Of a stretch of DNA of 64,000 nt, positions 37,128 to 46,243 are shown piece after piece. The DNA is from Autumnicola lenta (GTDB taxonomy: Bacteria; Bacteroidota; Bacteroidia; Flavobacteriales; Flavobacteriaceae). The notes below the pieces were generated by a model. That model had not been told where the DNA came from. It did not search any database and saw only the letters and a list, made by a program, of their open reading frames with translations. The stretch lies in assembly GCF_031846515.1 (NCBI RefSeq), contig NZ_JAVRHO010000016.1, forward strand, positions 1 through 64,000. Direction: 5' to 3'. The position numbers and the translations under genes were made by a program. How positions within the stretch are numbered: the stretch's first letter is position 1; the number at the start of each line of letters is the position of its first letter.

Positions 37128-38264
37128 TTAATTATATTTTACTTTTCTCAAGATACGCATACTCTCTTTATAAGAATGGTATACCTGTGGACTATATTTC
37201 TTCAAATAAGGCTTTGCTTCTTGAAGTTTATTTATAGCATCTTCAAAGTTATTCAAATAACATAATAAATAAGTAGAAGGTAAGCTCCTTAAATCTTTTT
37301 CCTGAAATTTATTTAGAGGTAAACTTTGCTTTAACCGCTGGATAAGCGCATTGTTGATGTTATAAATATGATGTAAGGTTTTTTGATCAAATTTTGGCGG
37401 ATTAAAAAGTAATTTACTTTGTATCTCATAACTCGCATTATCCCTAAACTCTATACATACTTCTTCCAGCGGGTAATATTTAAAACTGTCGTGCAGCCCC
37501 AGGTGGACATATTCAATGATTCTGAAAGAATCCTCTTCTACGTTTATGCTCACTTCATCTAAATCTGAATAAAATAATTTTACCTGCTCGTTAATTAACT
37601 CAATATCTACCCGGGAAAAGTAAATAGAGTCCTTGCCATTTTTCTGTTTTCCTGCCCAACAAACCACAAAGTACTCTTTAAAAACTTTATAAGTCGGATT
37701 AAAGTCCTGACGCTTTCTCATAAAATCAAAAACCCCGTCCAAAGTGAGTTCAATATTATTTTGCGCGTGGTTTTCTATGGAAGCAACTATCTGCGAGTTT
37801 ACATCTTCAATTTTAATATCAAAATCTTTGGGCATGCTTATACTACCATCACGCAGAAAAATTGAACCGCCGTAGTATTTCCAGATATTTTTCCGCAGTG
37901 AACAAATTTTGCCGTGATTGGGCCTGATGGTCACCAAACCTACCACAAGATGATCTGGCAAATGCGGAAAAGGAATATTCTCATAACTGATAATCGGCGG
38001 GTTCTGAAGATAGGCATTCACCAGGTTCTGAATTTTGCTGTCATCAAAAAAGTCGATGCCCACAATATTATTATCTTCATCTTCCACACCAATTACGATA
38101 TAGGAATTGTTTTCGGGATTAGAATTTGAAAGCGCACAAACGTGTTTTAAAAACTTAGCCTTACCTTCTTTTTCGCCAAGATTAAGCCGTAACTTCTTAT
38201 CATAAAAGCTATTCTCGTCATTATGCGCAAGCAGGTTTTTTATTAAAAGACGTTTGTTGATCAT
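37128..38264 (-). CDS. AlbA_2 (Schlafen-type) domain protein
   Basis: A 378-residue protein with an N-terminal AlbA_2/AAA_4 putative DNA- or ATP-binding domain (about residues 10-125): FLKHVCALSNSN, NSYIVIGVEDEDNNIVGIDFF and the later YYGGSIFLRDGS. The rest has no assignable domain and ends in a lysine-rich helix. Members are annotated as ATP-binding or transcriptional regulators, mostly without experiment. It is the first gene of a two-gene unit with the metallophosphatase. Confidence 0.8.
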   Translation of the reverse strand: MINKRLLIKNLLAHNDENSFYDKKLRLNLGEKEGKAKFLKHVCALSNSNPENNSYIVIGVEDEDNNIVGIDFFDDSKIQNLVNAYLQNPPIISYENIPFPHLPDHLVVGLVTIRPNHGKICSLRKNIWKYYGGSIFLRDGSISMPKDFDIKIEDVNSQIVASIENHAQNNIELTLDGVFDFMRKRQDFNPTYKVFKEYFVVCWAGKQKNGKDSIYFSRVDIELINEQVKLFYSDLDEVSINVEEDSFRIIEYVHLGLHDSFKYYPLEEVCIEFRDNASYEIQSKLLFNPPKFDQKTLHHIYNINNALIQRLKQSLPLNKFQEKDLRSLPSTYLLCYLNNFEDAINKLQEAKPYLKKYSPQVYHSYKESMRILRKVKYN

Positions 38265-38300
38265 GTAGAGAATTCTCTATTAATCTATTTCTATTAATTA

Positions 38301-38619
38301 TTAGTCGAATTTGGATCCTCTTCTATCCGACTTCTTCAGATAATTGATAAATTTCGATATTTGTTCGTTTAATTTTTCAGATTCGGAGTAAAATTTATTG
38401 AATTCTGCTTCAGATAAATATGATCTGTCGAGGCATCTCTGCAATTGCGCTCTTGTTTCGCTATTTGAACCTCTTGCAAAGCCAGGGAACTGTATAAATT
38501 CCTTGTTCCCGCCTCTTCCAAAACCTTCTGCAATATTATCTTAAAGACCAGATATTCTGGCATTGAACACGAGCCGCTTTATAAATTTCTAAATCTTCAA
38601 AACGATCATAATGAGCCAT
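38301..38619 (-). pseudogene. Broken four-helix-bundle (S23-like) gene, copy 1
   Basis: Reading leftwards from 38619, MAHYDRFEDLEIYKAAR opens like a four-helix-bundle protein but reaches a stop after WSLR. In another frame DNIAEGFGRGGNKEFIQF and the tail through SDRRGSKFD continue to the stop at 38301. The usual middle segment (about 30 residues) is missing, so an internal deletion with frameshift has occurred. It lies between the SDR and the AlbA_2 gene. Confidence 0.82.
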
Positions 38620-38654
38620 AAGAATAAGTAATAGTAATAAAAAAAAAGAAATAT

Positions 38655-39404
38655 TTACTCCTTGTCTACAATAGTGCTACTGGCCTGGGCAGTACACATC
38701 ACCATAAGATCTGCAATATTTATATGAGAGGGTCTTGTCACTACAAACCTTATGATATCGGCAACATCTTCAGGTTGTAACGGTTTAAATCCTTCATAGA
38801 CTTTCTGTGCTTTTTCTTTATCTCCTTTAAACCGAACTTCGCTGAACTCAGTTTCGACCATTCCGGGATTAATAGCTCCTACACGGATTCCTTTTCCGTT
38901 CAGGTCAATTCGCATTCCCTGGGTTATTGCATCTACCGCATGTTTACTGGCGCAATAGACGTTTCCGTTGGGATAAACCTCTTTCCCTGCGGTAGATCCA
39001 ATATTGATAATGTGTCCCGAAGCCCGCGCTATCATCTTCGGAATAATTGCTTTGGAAACATAAAGCAGTCCTTTTACATTAATATCCATCATCGCATCCC
39101 AATCTTCTACATTTCCATCCTGAATAGGGTCCAGGCCATGTGCGTTTCCTGCATTATTAATCAGGATATCGATATTTGCCAAATCTGAAGGCAGACCTTC
39201 AATGCTGCTGAATACTTCTTCTTTATTACGTATATCAAAAGTAAGGAGGTGAATATTGGACTTGTCATCCAGTTCTTGCTTCAGCTCTTCCAGCTTTTCC
39301 TTTCTCCTTCCGCAGAGGATGAGGTTAAAACCTTCTTCAGCAAAGATTTTAGCCGTTGCTTTGCCTATTCCGCTAGAGGCTCCTGTAATTAATGCAGTTT
39401 TCAT
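38655..39404 (-). CDS. Short-chain dehydrogenase/reductase
   Basis: A 249-residue classical SDR. The cofactor loop is TGASSGIGKATA, arginines in LCGRRKEKL suggest NADP preference, NNAG is present, and the catalytic Ser-Tyr-Lys reads INIGSTAGKEVYPNGNVYCASK. It resembles YdfG-type 3-hydroxy acid dehydrogenases, but the substrate is unknown. No operon partner is evident. Confidence 0.9.
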   Translation of the reverse strand: MKTALITGASSGIGKATAKIFAEEGFNLILCGRRKEKLEELKQELDDKSNIHLLTFDIRNKEEVFSSIEGLPSDLANIDILINNAGNAHGLDPIQDGNVEDWDAMMDINVKGLLYVSKAIIPKMIARASGHIINIGSTAGKEVYPNGNVYCASKHAVDAITQGMRIDLNGKGIRVGAINPGMVETEFSEVRFKGDKEKAQKVYEGFKPLQPEDVADIIRFVVTRPSHINIADLMVMCTAQASSTIVDKE

Positions 39405-39548
39405 ATAATTTTTGTGTCTAAAATAATAAAGTATTTCTTCGGAATTAAAAAAGTTGGATTAACTCCTGTTAAATTTCGTTAATCTTCCTGAAGTAACAAA
39501 ATTAGTAGCGAAAATCGCCGTTATCCCACCAAATCAATTAAAAACTAA

Positions 39549-40364
39549 ATGAATATGACCCTAACAAATTTGAAAATGAAGAGTGCTCTTGTATTGAGTT
39601 TTCTGGCTTTTACACTGTTTAGCTGTAGTGATGATGACAATGGTAGTGCCGGAGAAGGTAAAGCGCAAATAACGGTAAGTATTACAGATGCCCCGGGAGA
39701 TTATGATGCTGTATTTATAGATGTGCAGGATGTGATGATTAAAACAGATATGGACGGTACAGACGATGAAGGTTGGGAAAGTCTTGGTGATGTAAATACG
39801 GGCAGGTACGACCTGCTTGAGTTAACAGGAGGAGTTTCTCAGGTTCTTGCAGATGTGGATGTGCCAGCCGGGTATCTTGGGCAAATAAGGTTGGTGCTTG
39901 GTACAGACAATGCAATTGTTGTTGATGGTGAAGAAAGTGCTATTGCCGTGCCCAGCGCGCAGCAGTCTGGATTAAAACTTAACGTGAACCAGGAACTGGA
40001 AGCGGGAGAGCATTATGCTTTTCTTTTGGATTTTGACGTAGAAGAATCTGTAGTAAGACAGGGTAATGGAGGATTTTCTCTTAAACCTGTAATCAGGGTT
40101 TCTGCTCAGGCTGGTGCCAGTTCTATAATCGGGGAAGTTCACCCTTCAGATTCCAGGAGTCTTGTAAGGGCGCAAAATGCTTCTACTACTATTTCCGCTT
40201 ATACAGATTTGGAAGGTAATTTTAAATTACATGGTGTACCTGCCGGAACTTATAAAATTACAGTCATTCCAGATGTGGCATCAAATTTGCCAAATTTCGA
40301 AAAGGATAACGTGGTGGTTAAAGCCGGCGAAATGGTTGACCTGGAAACGCTTTTTATAGATTAA
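39549..40364 (+). CDS. DUF4382-domain lipoprotein
   Basis: A 271-residue surface lipoprotein (signal ending LFSC, C26; a start at residue 10 is also possible). The DUF4382 block is AQITVSITDAPGDYDAVFID, and the C-terminus (about 190-271) looks like a carboxypeptidase-regulatory/transthyretin-like fold (YTDLEGNFKLHGVPAGTYKI). An acidic DDDNGS linker follows the lipid anchor. The function is unknown; likely an outer-membrane, surface-exposed protein. A terminator follows. Confidence 0.87.
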   Translation: MNMTLTNLKMKSALVLSFLAFTLFSCSDDDNGSAGEGKAQITVSITDAPGDYDAVFIDVQDVMIKTDMDGTDDEGWESLGDVNTGRYDLLELTGGVSQVLADVDVPAGYLGQIRLVLGTDNAIVVDGEESAIAVPSAQQSGLKLNVNQELEAGEHYAFLLDFDVEESVVRQGNGGFSLKPVIRVSAQAGASSIIGEVHPSDSRSLVRAQNASTTISAYTDLEGNFKLHGVPAGTYKITVIPDVASNLPNFEKDNVVVKAGEMVDLETLFID

Positions 40365-40387
40365 GCTTTTCAAATTTAAAAAACCTT

Positions 40388-40420
40388 TAAGAGCGGCCAC
40401 ACTAAGCCGCTCTTTATTTT
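40388..40420 (+). terminator. Terminator after the DUF4382 gene
   Basis: AAGAGCGGC (40388-40396) pairs perfectly with GCCGCTCTT (40405-40413), followed by a T-rich run. Confidence 0.88.
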
Positions 40421-40513
40421 TAACCAATTGTTAACAAATGAGCAACTATTTAATTTTCAATTTGCGACCTAGTTTCCTTGTATGTATATTCACGACTTTA
40501 AAATTTAAAAGCG

Positions 40514-41518
40514 ATGATAGAAAATGATTCTTCGGTAGACATTGCCAGCCTTAATGAGAGAATTGAAAGAGAAAGTGCGTTTGTAGATGTGCTTACTTCA
40601 GAGATGAACAAAGTTATTGTGGGCCAGAGGCATATGGTGGAGCGCCTGCTAATTGGCCTTCTTGGTCAGGGACATATCTTACTTGAGGGTGTTCCCGGAC
40701 TTGCAAAAACCCTCGCCATCAATACGTTGTCTCAGGCAGTTCAGGGGAGTTTTAGCAGGGTTCAGTTTACGCCAGATTTATTGCCGGCAGATGTTGTGGG
40801 AACGCTTATTTATAATATGAAGCTCAATGACTTCAGCATTAAGAAAGGACCGATATTTGCCAATTTTGTGCTTGCAGATGAGATTAACCGTGCCCCGGCA
40901 AAAGTGCAGTCTGCTTTACTGGAAGCCATGCAGGAAAAACAGGTAACCATTGGGGATGAAACTTTTATACTGGATCGTCCTTTCCTGGTAATGGCAACGC
41001 AAAACCCGGTGGAGCAGGAAGGAACTTATCCTTTACCTGAAGCCCAGGTCGACCGTTTTATGCTGAAGACGATCATTAAGTATCCACAGATGAACGAGGA
41101 GCAGCTAATTGTTCGTGCAAACCTGAAGGGTGCTTTTGAAAAAGTGAATCCGGTGGTAAGCCTGGATCAGATTGCCCGTGCGCAACAAGCTGTTCGTGAT
41201 GTGTATATGGATGAAAAGATTGAGCAGTATATTCTGAATATCATTTTTGCCACCAGAACTCCGGAAAAATATAAACTTGAAGAAATCAAGCCGCTTATAA
41301 GCTTTGGAGCTTCTCCAAGGGGAAGTATTAACCTTGCCACTGCTGCAAAATGTTACGCTTTTATTAAGCGCAGGGGTTATGTTATTCCCGAAGATGTAAG
41401 AGCAGTTGTCCACGATGTGCTAAGACACAGGATTGGAATTACCTATGAAGCCGAAGCAGAAAATATCACTTCTGATGATCTTGTAAGCAAGATTGTAAAC
41501 GAAATTGAAGTACCTTAA
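40514..41518 (+). CDS. moxR: MoxR-family AAA ATPase
   Basis: A 334-residue AAA ATPase acting as a chaperone or remodelling factor for VWA proteins. Walker A is GVPGLAKTLAIN, Walker B is VLADEINRAPAKVQ, sensor residues lie in MATQNPVEQEGTYPLPEAQ, and the C-terminal lid (FGASPRGSINLATAA) is typical. It heads the operon with DUF58 and the Bat proteins, the usual arrangement. Confidence 0.94.
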   Translation: MIENDSSVDIASLNERIERESAFVDVLTSEMNKVIVGQRHMVERLLIGLLGQGHILLEGVPGLAKTLAINTLSQAVQGSFSRVQFTPDLLPADVVGTLIYNMKLNDFSIKKGPIFANFVLADEINRAPAKVQSALLEAMQEKQVTIGDETFILDRPFLVMATQNPVEQEGTYPLPEAQVDRFMLKTIIKYPQMNEEQLIVRANLKGAFEKVNPVVSLDQIARAQQAVRDVYMDEKIEQYILNIIFATRTPEKYKLEEIKPLISFGASPRGSINLATAAKCYAFIKRRGYVIPEDVRAVVHDVLRHRIGITYEAEAENITSDDLVSKIVNEIEVP

Positions 41519-41522
41519 ATAA

Positions 41523-41595
41523 GTTAGCAGTATGCAGTAGCAGTATTTCCGTTTATAAAGCTGCCAACTGCAACTGAATCCTGTGAACTGAAACA
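41523..41595 (+). repeat. Low-complexity intergenic block between moxR and DUF58
   Basis: Repeated short words (GCAGTATGCAGTAGCAGTA; CTGCCAACTGCAACTGAATC) fill the gap. Such words recur between genes in many Bacteroidota. No ORF is present. Confidence 0.5.
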
Positions 41596-42462
41596 ATGGA
41601 TACTAAAGAGTTACTTAAAAAAGTCCGGAAAATTGAAATTAAAACCCGCCGCCTTAGCGATCACGTCTTTGGTGGTGAGTATCATTCTACTTTCAAGGGC
41701 CGCGGGATGACCTTTAGTGAGGTGCGGCAGTATCAGTTTGGTGACGATGTAAGAAATATCGACTGGAATGTTACCGCACGTTACAGCGAACCTTTTGTAA
41801 AAGTTTTTGAAGAGGAGCGGGAACTTACCATGATGCTTGTGGTAGATGTTTCAGGTTCTGAAATGTTTGGTACAGAAAAGCAATTCAAAAAAGATGTAAT
41901 TACAGAAATTGCAGCTACTCTCGCTTTTTCTGCAACAAAGAATAACGATAAAATTGGTCTTATGCTTTTTACAGATAAGATCGAACTGTATATCCCACCA
42001 AAAAAAGGCCGTTCTCACGTACTAAGGATTATCCGGGAACTCCTGGAATTTAAGCCTGAAGGTAAAAAGACCGATATCGCCGGTGCTGTAAAGTACCTTT
42101 CCAATGTCATGAAGAAGAAAGCCATTGTTTTTATTCTTTCAGATTTTATGGCAGAAGATTATCAGCAAACACTAAAAATAGCGGCCGGCAGGCACGATGT
42201 AACCGGAATCAGGATTTACGACAGACACGAAGAGGAAATTCCAAATTTAGGTTTGGTACAAATGTTGGATGAGGAAACCGGAGAATCTATAACCGTAAAT
42301 ACAGGTTCAAAGTCTGTGCGTAACAGCTACGCAAAATACTATAAAGAAAAAGTCAATTATTTTCGGGAAAGCTTTACCCTTAGTGGTGCCGGCACTATTG
42401 AGAACAGGTTGGATGAGAGCTACGTAAAAAAATTACTTGGCTATTTTAAGAGAAGAGCATAA
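41596..42462 (+). CDS. DUF58-domain protein (VWA-related)
   Basis: A 288-residue cytoplasmic protein with the DUF58 hallmark FSEVRQYQFGDDVRNIDWNVTARYSEPFVKVFEEE (about 36-70) and a VWA-like half with MLVVDVSGSEMFG, which retains DxSxS. It is a standard partner of MoxR ATPases. It lies 77 bp downstream of moxR and 5 bp before the next gene. Confidence 0.92.
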   Translation: MDTKELLKKVRKIEIKTRRLSDHVFGGEYHSTFKGRGMTFSEVRQYQFGDDVRNIDWNVTARYSEPFVKVFEEERELTMMLVVDVSGSEMFGTEKQFKKDVITEIAATLAFSATKNNDKIGLMLFTDKIELYIPPKKGRSHVLRIIRELLEFKPEGKKTDIAGAVKYLSNVMKKKAIVFILSDFMAEDYQQTLKIAAGRHDVTGIRIYDRHEEEIPNLGLVQMLDEETGESITVNTGSKSVRNSYAKYYKEKVNYFRESFTLSGAGTIENRLDESYVKKLLGYFKRRA

Positions 42463-42467
42463 TCAAT

Positions 42468-44132
42468 ATGAAAAAAGGAAGTTCATATTTAAAGAAGAGA
42501 TCAATATTGGAGCATTTAACAGGTAAGAGGAGGTGTAGCAGCATTTTCTCTTTTTTCTTGTTTCTTTTTTCCTTTCTTGCTTCAGCTCAGCAGCCACAGG
42601 TTTCAGCAGAAATTGATTCTACCAGTATTAAAATTGGGGAACAGATAAAATATAGTATTTCCGTAGAAACAGATTCTATTAACCTGGTGGTTTTTCCTGA
42701 AGGAGAAACATTTTCTCCCATGGAAGTGGTAGAATCCATGACTGCCGATACTTCCCGAGTTCAAAACAGATTCCGGTTGTTAAAGGAATACTCGCTCACG
42801 CAGTTCGATTCCGGCACTTACACCATTCCGCAGCAAAACGTCATTATTAATGACCGGCAATATCTTACAGATTCGATGCTGGTAGAAGTTTCTACCGTTG
42901 TGGTGGACACTACAAAGCAAAAAATGTTTCCTATAAAACCTTCAGTTGAAGTACCTTCAGGGTTTTCTATTCCTGCCTGGTTTTGGTGGGTATTAGGGTT
43001 AATGCTTGTTTTAGCTGTTCTGTTCTTTTTTCTTCGGAAGAAAAGAAAAGCTGAAAAAGAAAAAGAGTTACCACCATATGAACAGGCAATGCTGGAGCTT
43101 AATAAGCTTGATGAGTCACATTTACTGGAGCAAAGGGAAGTTAAAGAATATTATTCCCAGCTTACTTTTTCGGTAAGGAAATACCTGGACAGGAAAGTTT
43201 ATGACCGCGCATTGGAGAGTACTACAAGCGAACTTATTGCTTATCTGGAAATGCAATGTGACTCGGGAAATTTAAAACTGGACAGGAAAACGATTAATGA
43301 CCTGCAGCTTATCCTTCAGCGAGCAGATTTGGCGAAATTTGCCAATTCCAGGCCCGATGTTATTACGGCTAAAGCCGATCGGTCAAATGTAAAGCACATT
43401 GTGGATGACGTCAAAACCTCAATTCCCGCTCCTACAGAAGAGGAGCTGATGCGGGATGAGATGTACCGTCAGAAAAAACTAAAACAACGTAGGCGCAAAC
43501 GTATAATTATCGGGGTAGTTATTGGAGCTTTTGCGCTTGTTATAGCTACGACGGCACTCATTGCTACTAAGGGTTTTACCTATGTTAAGGACACCTATTT
43601 AGGGCATCCTACCAAGGAGTTGCTGGAAGGGGAATGGATAAGAAGTGAATATGGATATCCTCCCGTGGCAATTACCACACCCCAGGTATTAAAGCGTGGG
43701 GAAATAGAGCTGCCCGAGGAGGCCAGGCAAATGTTGGTGGGTAGTGAAACATTTATGTATGGTAGCCTTATAAGTAATTTTTATACGGTTGTAAATACCA
43801 TGCAGTTCAATAAACAGGTGGAATTTAACCTCGAAACGGCCGTAGATGGAATTTATGCTTATCTGGAAAAACAAGGTGCTAAAAACATTATTATGAAGAG
43901 GGAGCAGTTTACCACGATAAACGGAGCTGAAGGTATTCGTGCTTTTGGAACCCTGGAGATAGAAAATCCTGTTACAGGGGAATTAACTCAAAATGAATAT
44001 GAAATTCTGAATTTTGCTGAAAACGGAGGTTATCAGCAAATTACTATCATATATAATGAAGATGATGTCTATGCCGAAGAAATTGCTCAACGTATCACAG
44101 ATTCGGTAGAATTAAAAAATTTGAATAACTGA
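42468..44132 (+). CDS. Bat-operon membrane protein with two membrane segments
   Basis: A 554-residue protein inserted between DUF58 and batA. A signal peptide (ending ASAQ at about 41) precedes a periplasmic immunoglobulin-like domain (42-165) similar to the early part of BatD. Then come a membrane segment (170-189), a cytoplasmic helical domain (195-340), a second membrane segment (346-366) and a C-terminal periplasmic domain. I do not recognise a named family for the C-terminal part. Its stop overlaps batA by one base, so it belongs to the operon. Confidence 0.8.
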   Translation: MKKGSSYLKKRSILEHLTGKRRCSSIFSFFLFLFSFLASAQQPQVSAEIDSTSIKIGEQIKYSISVETDSINLVVFPEGETFSPMEVVESMTADTSRVQNRFRLLKEYSLTQFDSGTYTIPQQNVIINDRQYLTDSMLVEVSTVVVDTTKQKMFPIKPSVEVPSGFSIPAWFWWVLGLMLVLAVLFFFLRKKRKAEKEKELPPYEQAMLELNKLDESHLLEQREVKEYYSQLTFSVRKYLDRKVYDRALESTTSELIAYLEMQCDSGNLKLDRKTINDLQLILQRADLAKFANSRPDVITAKADRSNVKHIVDDVKTSIPAPTEEELMRDEMYRQKKLKQRRRKRIIIGVVIGAFALVIATTALIATKGFTYVKDTYLGHPTKELLEGEWIRSEYGYPPVAITTPQVLKRGEIELPEEARQMLVGSETFMYGSLISNFYTVVNTMQFNKQVEFNLETAVDGIYAYLEKQGAKNIIMKREQFTTINGAEGIRAFGTLEIENPVTGELTQNEYEILNFAENGGYQQITIIYNEDDVYAEEIAQRITDSVELKNLNN

Positions 44133-45136
44133 TGTTTACAAATTTCACTTTCGAAGATCCGCAGTTTTTCTGGCTTTTGCTGCTTTTGCCAATAGCCATA
44201 GCCTGGTATTTCTGGAAGAGGAATAAGCAAACGGCTGAGTTAAAAATTTCTACTATTAAAGGTTTTAAAATTGAAAACAGCCTCCTGGCAAAGCTTAAGC
44301 CATTACTTTTTGTTATCAGATTACTAATTCTGGCTCTTATTATTACTGCAATGGCTAGACCCAGAACTGTAGATGTCTCGACCAGGACCAGCAGTACACA
44401 AGGTATAGATATTGTAATGGCAATAGATGTATCGGCAAGTATGCTGGCACGGGATTTACAGCCAAACCGGCTGGATGCGCTAAAAGAAGTGGCCAAGGAG
44501 TTCGTGAAGGATCGCCCTTCAGATAGAATAGGTCTGGTGGTTTATGCCGGGGAAAGTTTTACAAAAACACCAATTACCAGCGACAAAGAAATTGTACTGA
44601 GTGCACTGGAGGATATAGAGTATAATAATGTTTTGCAGAACGGTACAGCAATAGGTTCGGGGCTTGCCACGGCGGTAAACCGGATTAAGGACAGCGAAGC
44701 AGAAAGTAAAGTGATTATTTTACTAACAGATGGAGTAAATAATTCCGGATTTATAGATCCTAAGATCGCCAGTGAACTCGCGGTAGAATTCGGGATTAAG
44801 GTTTACACCATTGGCGTTGGAAGTAATGGAATGGCTTTATCCCCAATAGGGATCTTGCCTAACGGAAGGTTTCAGTATGGAAACAGTAAAGTAGAAATAG
44901 ATGAAGCTTTATTGCAGCAGATAGCTGATGCTACAGGTGGAAAATACTTCCGGGCAACAGATAATGAAAAACTGGAGCAGATTTATGCTGAAATTGATGA
45001 GTTGGAAAAAACTGATATCGAAGAGTTCAGATATTATAATTACGATGAAAAATTTCGTCCGCTAATCCTATTGGCAGGCGGATTGCTGTTGTTCGAAATA
45101 TTGCTGAGGTATACATTATTCAGAAGTTTTGTATAA
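44132..45136 (+). CDS. batA: BatA, VWA-domain membrane protein
   Basis: A 334-residue protein with two N-terminal membrane segments (11-28, 57-75), a von Willebrand A domain with an intact MIDAS (D99, S101, S103 in AIDVSASM; LLTDGVNNSG) and a C-terminal membrane helix. Bat proteins contribute to oxygen and stress tolerance in Bacteroides and other phyla; the mechanism remains unclear. It is coupled to the gene upstream and 59 bp before batB. Confidence 0.92.
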   Translation: MFTNFTFEDPQFFWLLLLLPIAIAWYFWKRNKQTAELKISTIKGFKIENSLLAKLKPLLFVIRLLILALIITAMARPRTVDVSTRTSSTQGIDIVMAIDVSASMLARDLQPNRLDALKEVAKEFVKDRPSDRIGLVVYAGESFTKTPITSDKEIVLSALEDIEYNNVLQNGTAIGSGLATAVNRIKDSEAESKVIILLTDGVNNSGFIDPKIASELAVEFGIKVYTIGVGSNGMALSPIGILPNGRFQYGNSKVEIDEALLQQIADATGGKYFRATDNEKLEQIYAEIDELEKTDIEEFRYYNYDEKFRPLILLAGGLLLFEILLRYTLFRSFV

Positions 45137-45195
45137 AAAATGTTTTAGAGAACAAAAGCAGGTATTAAGATTTAATAGCATTAACTAGTTAAAAA

Positions 45196-46242
45196 ATGGT
45201 TTTAGAAGAGAAAATATACTTCTGGCTTTTACTTGCCATTCCGGTGATAGTACTGCTGTTTCTGTTTCTTATATTCTGGCAAAGACGTACTCAGAAAAAA
45301 TTTGCAGACTCCAGCCTACTGGCCTATCTAACGCCACACAGGTCACGATTTAAACCTGTATTGAAGCTAATCGTTATTCTGCTTGCGATTGGAAGTATGG
45401 TAGTGGCTCTTGTAAACCCTAAAATGGGCTCAAAGCTGGAGACGGTTAAAAGAGAAGGTGTTGATATTGTATTTGCAATCGATGTCTCTAAAAGTATGGA
45501 GGCAGAAGATATAGCACCCAACCGGCTTGAGAAATCCAAACAGCTGGTCACGCAAATTCTCAACAACCTTGGCAGTGACAGGGTGGGAATTATTGCCTAT
45601 GCCGGAAGCGCTTTTCCGCAATTGCCGATCACGACAGATTATGCTGCGGCCAAAATGTTTCTACAGGCGCTTAATACAGACATGATTTCGTCCCAGGGAA
45701 CAGCAATTGGTGATGCCATAGACCTTGCCACAACCTATTATGATGATGAGGAGCAAACCAACAGGGTTTTGTTTATCATCAGTGATGGAGAGGATCATGA
45801 GGGCAATATGGAAAATGTTGCTGAAAAGGCTGCAGAAGAGGGGATTAAGATCATTACTATTGGTGTGGGGACTGAAAAAGGCGGGCCTATACCTGTTAAG
45901 AGAAATGGGGTTGTACTTAATTTTAAAAAAGACAATGCGGGGGAAACTGTAATTACGAAACTTGTTCCGGAGACGCTTCAGGAAATTGCTTCTGAAGCAA
46001 ATGGGGAGTATATTGAAGGTAATAGTACTGCTCAGGTGACAGATGAGGTACAGGAAATACTTCAAAATATTGAAAAATCTGAATTTGAAGCAAAACAATT
46101 TGCCGATTTTCAATCGCAGTTTCAGTGGTTTTTGGCATTAGGATTGTTATTACTGTTTCTGGACATATTTTTGCTGGAACGTAGTACAGCATGGGTGAGG
46201 AAGTTAAATCTGTTTAATGAAAGAAAGCGAAAGGAGGATTAG
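45196..46242 (+). CDS. batB: BatB, VWA-domain membrane protein
   Basis: A 348-residue paralogue of BatA. It has membrane segments at about 8-27 and 54-73, the MIDAS residues D96, S98 and S100 (AIDVSKSM), and the later FIISDGEDHEGN. A C-terminal membrane helix (WFLALGLLLLFLDIF) follows. The next gene begins within a base or two of its stop, and a purine-rich AAAGGAGG precedes that start. Confidence 0.92.
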   Translation: MVLEEKIYFWLLLAIPVIVLLFLFLIFWQRRTQKKFADSSLLAYLTPHRSRFKPVLKLIVILLAIGSMVVALVNPKMGSKLETVKREGVDIVFAIDVSKSMEAEDIAPNRLEKSKQLVTQILNNLGSDRVGIIAYAGSAFPQLPITTDYAAAKMFLQALNTDMISSQGTAIGDAIDLATTYYDDEEQTNRVLFIISDGEDHEGNMENVAEKAAEEGIKIITIGVGTEKGGPIPVKRNGVVLNFKKDNAGETVITKLVPETLQEIASEANGEYIEGNSTAQVTDEVQEILQNIEKSEFEAKQFADFQSQFQWFLALGLLLLFLDIFLLERSTAWVRKLNLFNERKRKED

Positions 46243-46243
46243 A

